DNA of 7,929 nt from DASPJR01 sp035628505 (GTDB lineage: Bacteria; Planctomycetota; SZUA-567; H5-PLA8). The translations under genes and the position numbers were made by a program. A model generated the notes under the pieces. That model had not been told where the DNA came from and did no database searches. It saw only the letters and a list, made by a program, of their open reading frames with translations. The stretch lies in assembly GCA_035628505.1 (NCBI GenBank), contig DASPJR010000037.1, forward strand, positions 1-7,929, read 5' to 3'. Below are positions 6,985-7,929 of this stretch, one piece after another. How positions within the stretch are numbered: the first letter of the stretch is position 1; each line of letters begins with the position of its first letter.

Positions 6985-7036
6985 GTCGCAAACACAAAAA
7001 ACTTTCGTGAAAGACCAACTAATCAGATTTTGCGAC
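6985..7036. repeat. Nested inverted repeat upstream of the beta-helix gene
   Basis: GTCGCAAA (6985-6992) is exactly complementary to TTTGCGAC (7029-7036), with 36 bases between. Inside that loop lies a second short hairpin, CTTT-CGTG-AAAG (7002-7013). The structure ends 48 bases before ATG 7085. If transcription starts upstream of it, it would form a two-level hairpin in the leader RNA; otherwise the arms could be a pair of protein-binding half-sites. There is no T-run, so it is not a simple terminator. Confidence 0.35.
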
Positions 7037-7073
7037 AACGGTCTTTTCGGCGGAAGGTAGTTTGGATAACCGC

Positions 7074-7077
7074 GGAG
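7074..7077 (+). promoter_or_regulatory. Shine-Dalgarno of the beta-helix gene
   Basis: GGAG lies seven bases before ATG 7085. This favours that start over the in-frame ATG three codons later at 7094. Confidence 0.6.
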
Positions 7078-7084
7078 ACACGCC

Positions 7085-7929
7085 ATGAGAATTATGCTCG
7101 CCTTGTCTGTCCTTTTCGCCGTCGCAACACTGGCGCAGGAACCTTTCACGCCCGGAACCACGCAGATTCCGGAGCTCGCGTGGGAAGAGCGCTCCGACTG
7201 GATTAACGTAAAGAAAGACGGTGCGAAAGGGGACGGCGTCGCAGACGACACCGCAGCCATTCAAGCCGCGTTCGAGCGTATCAAGGGCGGCGTCATCATG
7301 GGCGCTACGATTTATTTTCCGCCTGGAACGTACCGCATTACAAAAACAATCGAGCCCCCCGAGACGCATCCGGCGGGGTCGCATCTGGCCTTCACAATGA
7401 TCGGACATGGCCGCACCACCATCCTGAAATGGGATGGCGAAGCCAAAGGCAGGATGTTTTGGACCAAGCACGGCATGCCGCAGGCGCGCTTTGTTGGATT
7501 GACCTGGGACGGACAGCGCAAGGCTGCGGTCGGCTTTGAACATTCCTCGATCAAATATTTTGAAACGGAAGTGCGCCATCAGCACGAAGCGTATTTCAAT
7601 TTCACCGAGGCCGGCATCCGCGTCGGGCTGAACACCACGATCGCGACGGCCGAGACTGTTTATGACAATTGTCTTTTTGTGGACTGCGGCACGGGAACGC
7701 TTCTGCAGAGCCATAACGTCCTGGATCATACCTTCCGCAATTGTGAATTCCGCCGCTGCGGCACTGGCATTGCCAGCCTGGCCGGCACCAATTTTTATGC
7801 GATGGACTGCCGCTTTGAGCAGAGCCAACACACCGATATCCGCTCGCACGGGGAGGCGGGAAGTTCCGTCAGGCGCTGCACGTCTCAGAATTCGGCGCAG
7901 TTCGTGATCCATCAATCGGGTGTGTCGCC
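7085..7929 (+). CDS. Exported pectate-lyase-superfamily (Pectate_lyase_3) beta-helix protein, 3' end outside the window
   Basis: The frame opens at ATG 7085 and is uninterrupted to the window edge, giving 281 codons without a stop. Residues 1-16 are a signal peptide (MRIMLALSVLFAVATLA, cleavage around 16-18), so the protein is exported. Residues 39-90 are the hallmark N-terminal segment of Pectate_lyase_3 proteins: WINVKKDGAKGDG, then VADDTAAIQAAF and IYFPPGTYRIT. This segment caps a right-handed parallel beta-helix. The following residues show rung-like repeats rich in N, C and G (for example YDNCLFVDCGTG, FRNCEFRRCGTG, AMDCRFEQSQ). Members bind or cleave polysaccharides, including pectins and other uronates, but many have no known substrate. 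Catalytic residues cannot be assigned from this portion. It is divergent from the PVC-type gene and has GGAG seven bases before its start. Confidence 0.88.
   Translation, partial: MRIMLALSVLFAVATLAQEPFTPGTTQIPELAWEERSDWINVKKDGAKGDGVADDTAAIQAAFERIKGGVIMGATIYFPPGTYRITKTIEPPETHPAGSHLAFTMIGHGRTTILKWDGEAKGRMFWTKHGMPQARFVGLTWDGQRKAAVGFEHSSIKYFETEVRHQHEAYFNFTEAGIRVGLNTTIATAETVYDNCLFVDCGTGTLLQSHNVLDHTFRNCEFRRCGTGIASLAGTNFYAMDCRFEQSQHTDIRSHGEAGSSVRRCTSQNSAQFVIHQSGVS

Larger units (their letters stand above)
6642..7084. other. Divergent intergenic region, palindrome-rich, no gene seen
   Basis: These 443 bases separate the starts of two divergent genes for exported proteins and look AT-richer than the flanking coding sequence. 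Short frames cross it, but none has a convincing ribosome binding site. It holds at least four perfect inverted repeats, listed separately, and a possible minus-strand promoter. A weak plus-strand -10-like GATAAT at 6825-6830 has only a poor -35 (ATGAAC, 6802-6807). I see no clear terminator, known riboswitch or tRNA. Confidence 0.6.

Noticed and set aside
7019..7915. Minus-strand open frame of 298 codons, antisense to the beta-helix gene
   Set aside because: The plus-strand frame has a signal peptide, a Pectate_lyase_3 motif and a ribosome binding site. The minus-strand translation shows no domain features, so it is a shadow.

Overview
The window reads as bacterial chromosome with moderately high GC. 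Its gene content (a very large secreted PVC-type protein with a C-terminal haem motif, and a secreted Pectate_lyase_3-type beta-helix protein) is typical of soil Acidobacteriota of the Solibacter/Bryobacter kind. Planctomycetes or Verrucomicrobia are possible alternatives. The assignment rests on gene families only.

Left part (1-3118), probably the distal end of an integrated island. A minus-strand gene begins at 36 behind a strong Shine-Dalgarno and leaves the window after 12 codons. Facing away from it is a single-chain SF2 helicase plus PD-(D/E)xK nuclease (261-2858), recognisable as a BPTD_3080-type / type III Res-like restriction enzyme. Family-like sequence continues in frame upstream of its first possible start (GTG 261) to about 147. 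No ATG/GTG/TTG and no Shine-Dalgarno serve it there, so the 5' end looks lost. About 200 bases after the nuclease lies the 3' half of a tRNA-Leu(UAG) gene (3063-3117) with no matching 5' half. That is the usual scar of site-specific integration into a tRNA gene.

Right part (3118-7929), probably ancestral chromosome. A minus-strand gene (6641-3138) encodes a 1167-residue exported protein: signal peptide, N-terminal beta-rich region, beta-propeller dehydrogenase-like domain, HEAT-like repeats and a C-terminal CxxCH cytochrome domain. Its stop codon lies 20 bases from the tRNA fragment. A 443-base intergenic region follows, with several perfect short palindromes, including one matching the FadR/GntR operator consensus TGGTnnnACCA. 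A plus-strand beta-helix gene then starts at 7085 and runs off the right edge. The divergent arrangement suggests shared control of two exported proteins that may act on carbohydrates; this is inference.

The most interesting points are the island boundary at the tRNA fragment, the headless but otherwise intact restriction nuclease beside it, and the palindrome-rich divergent regulatory region. I see no transposase, integrase, CRISPR array or complete RNA gene.
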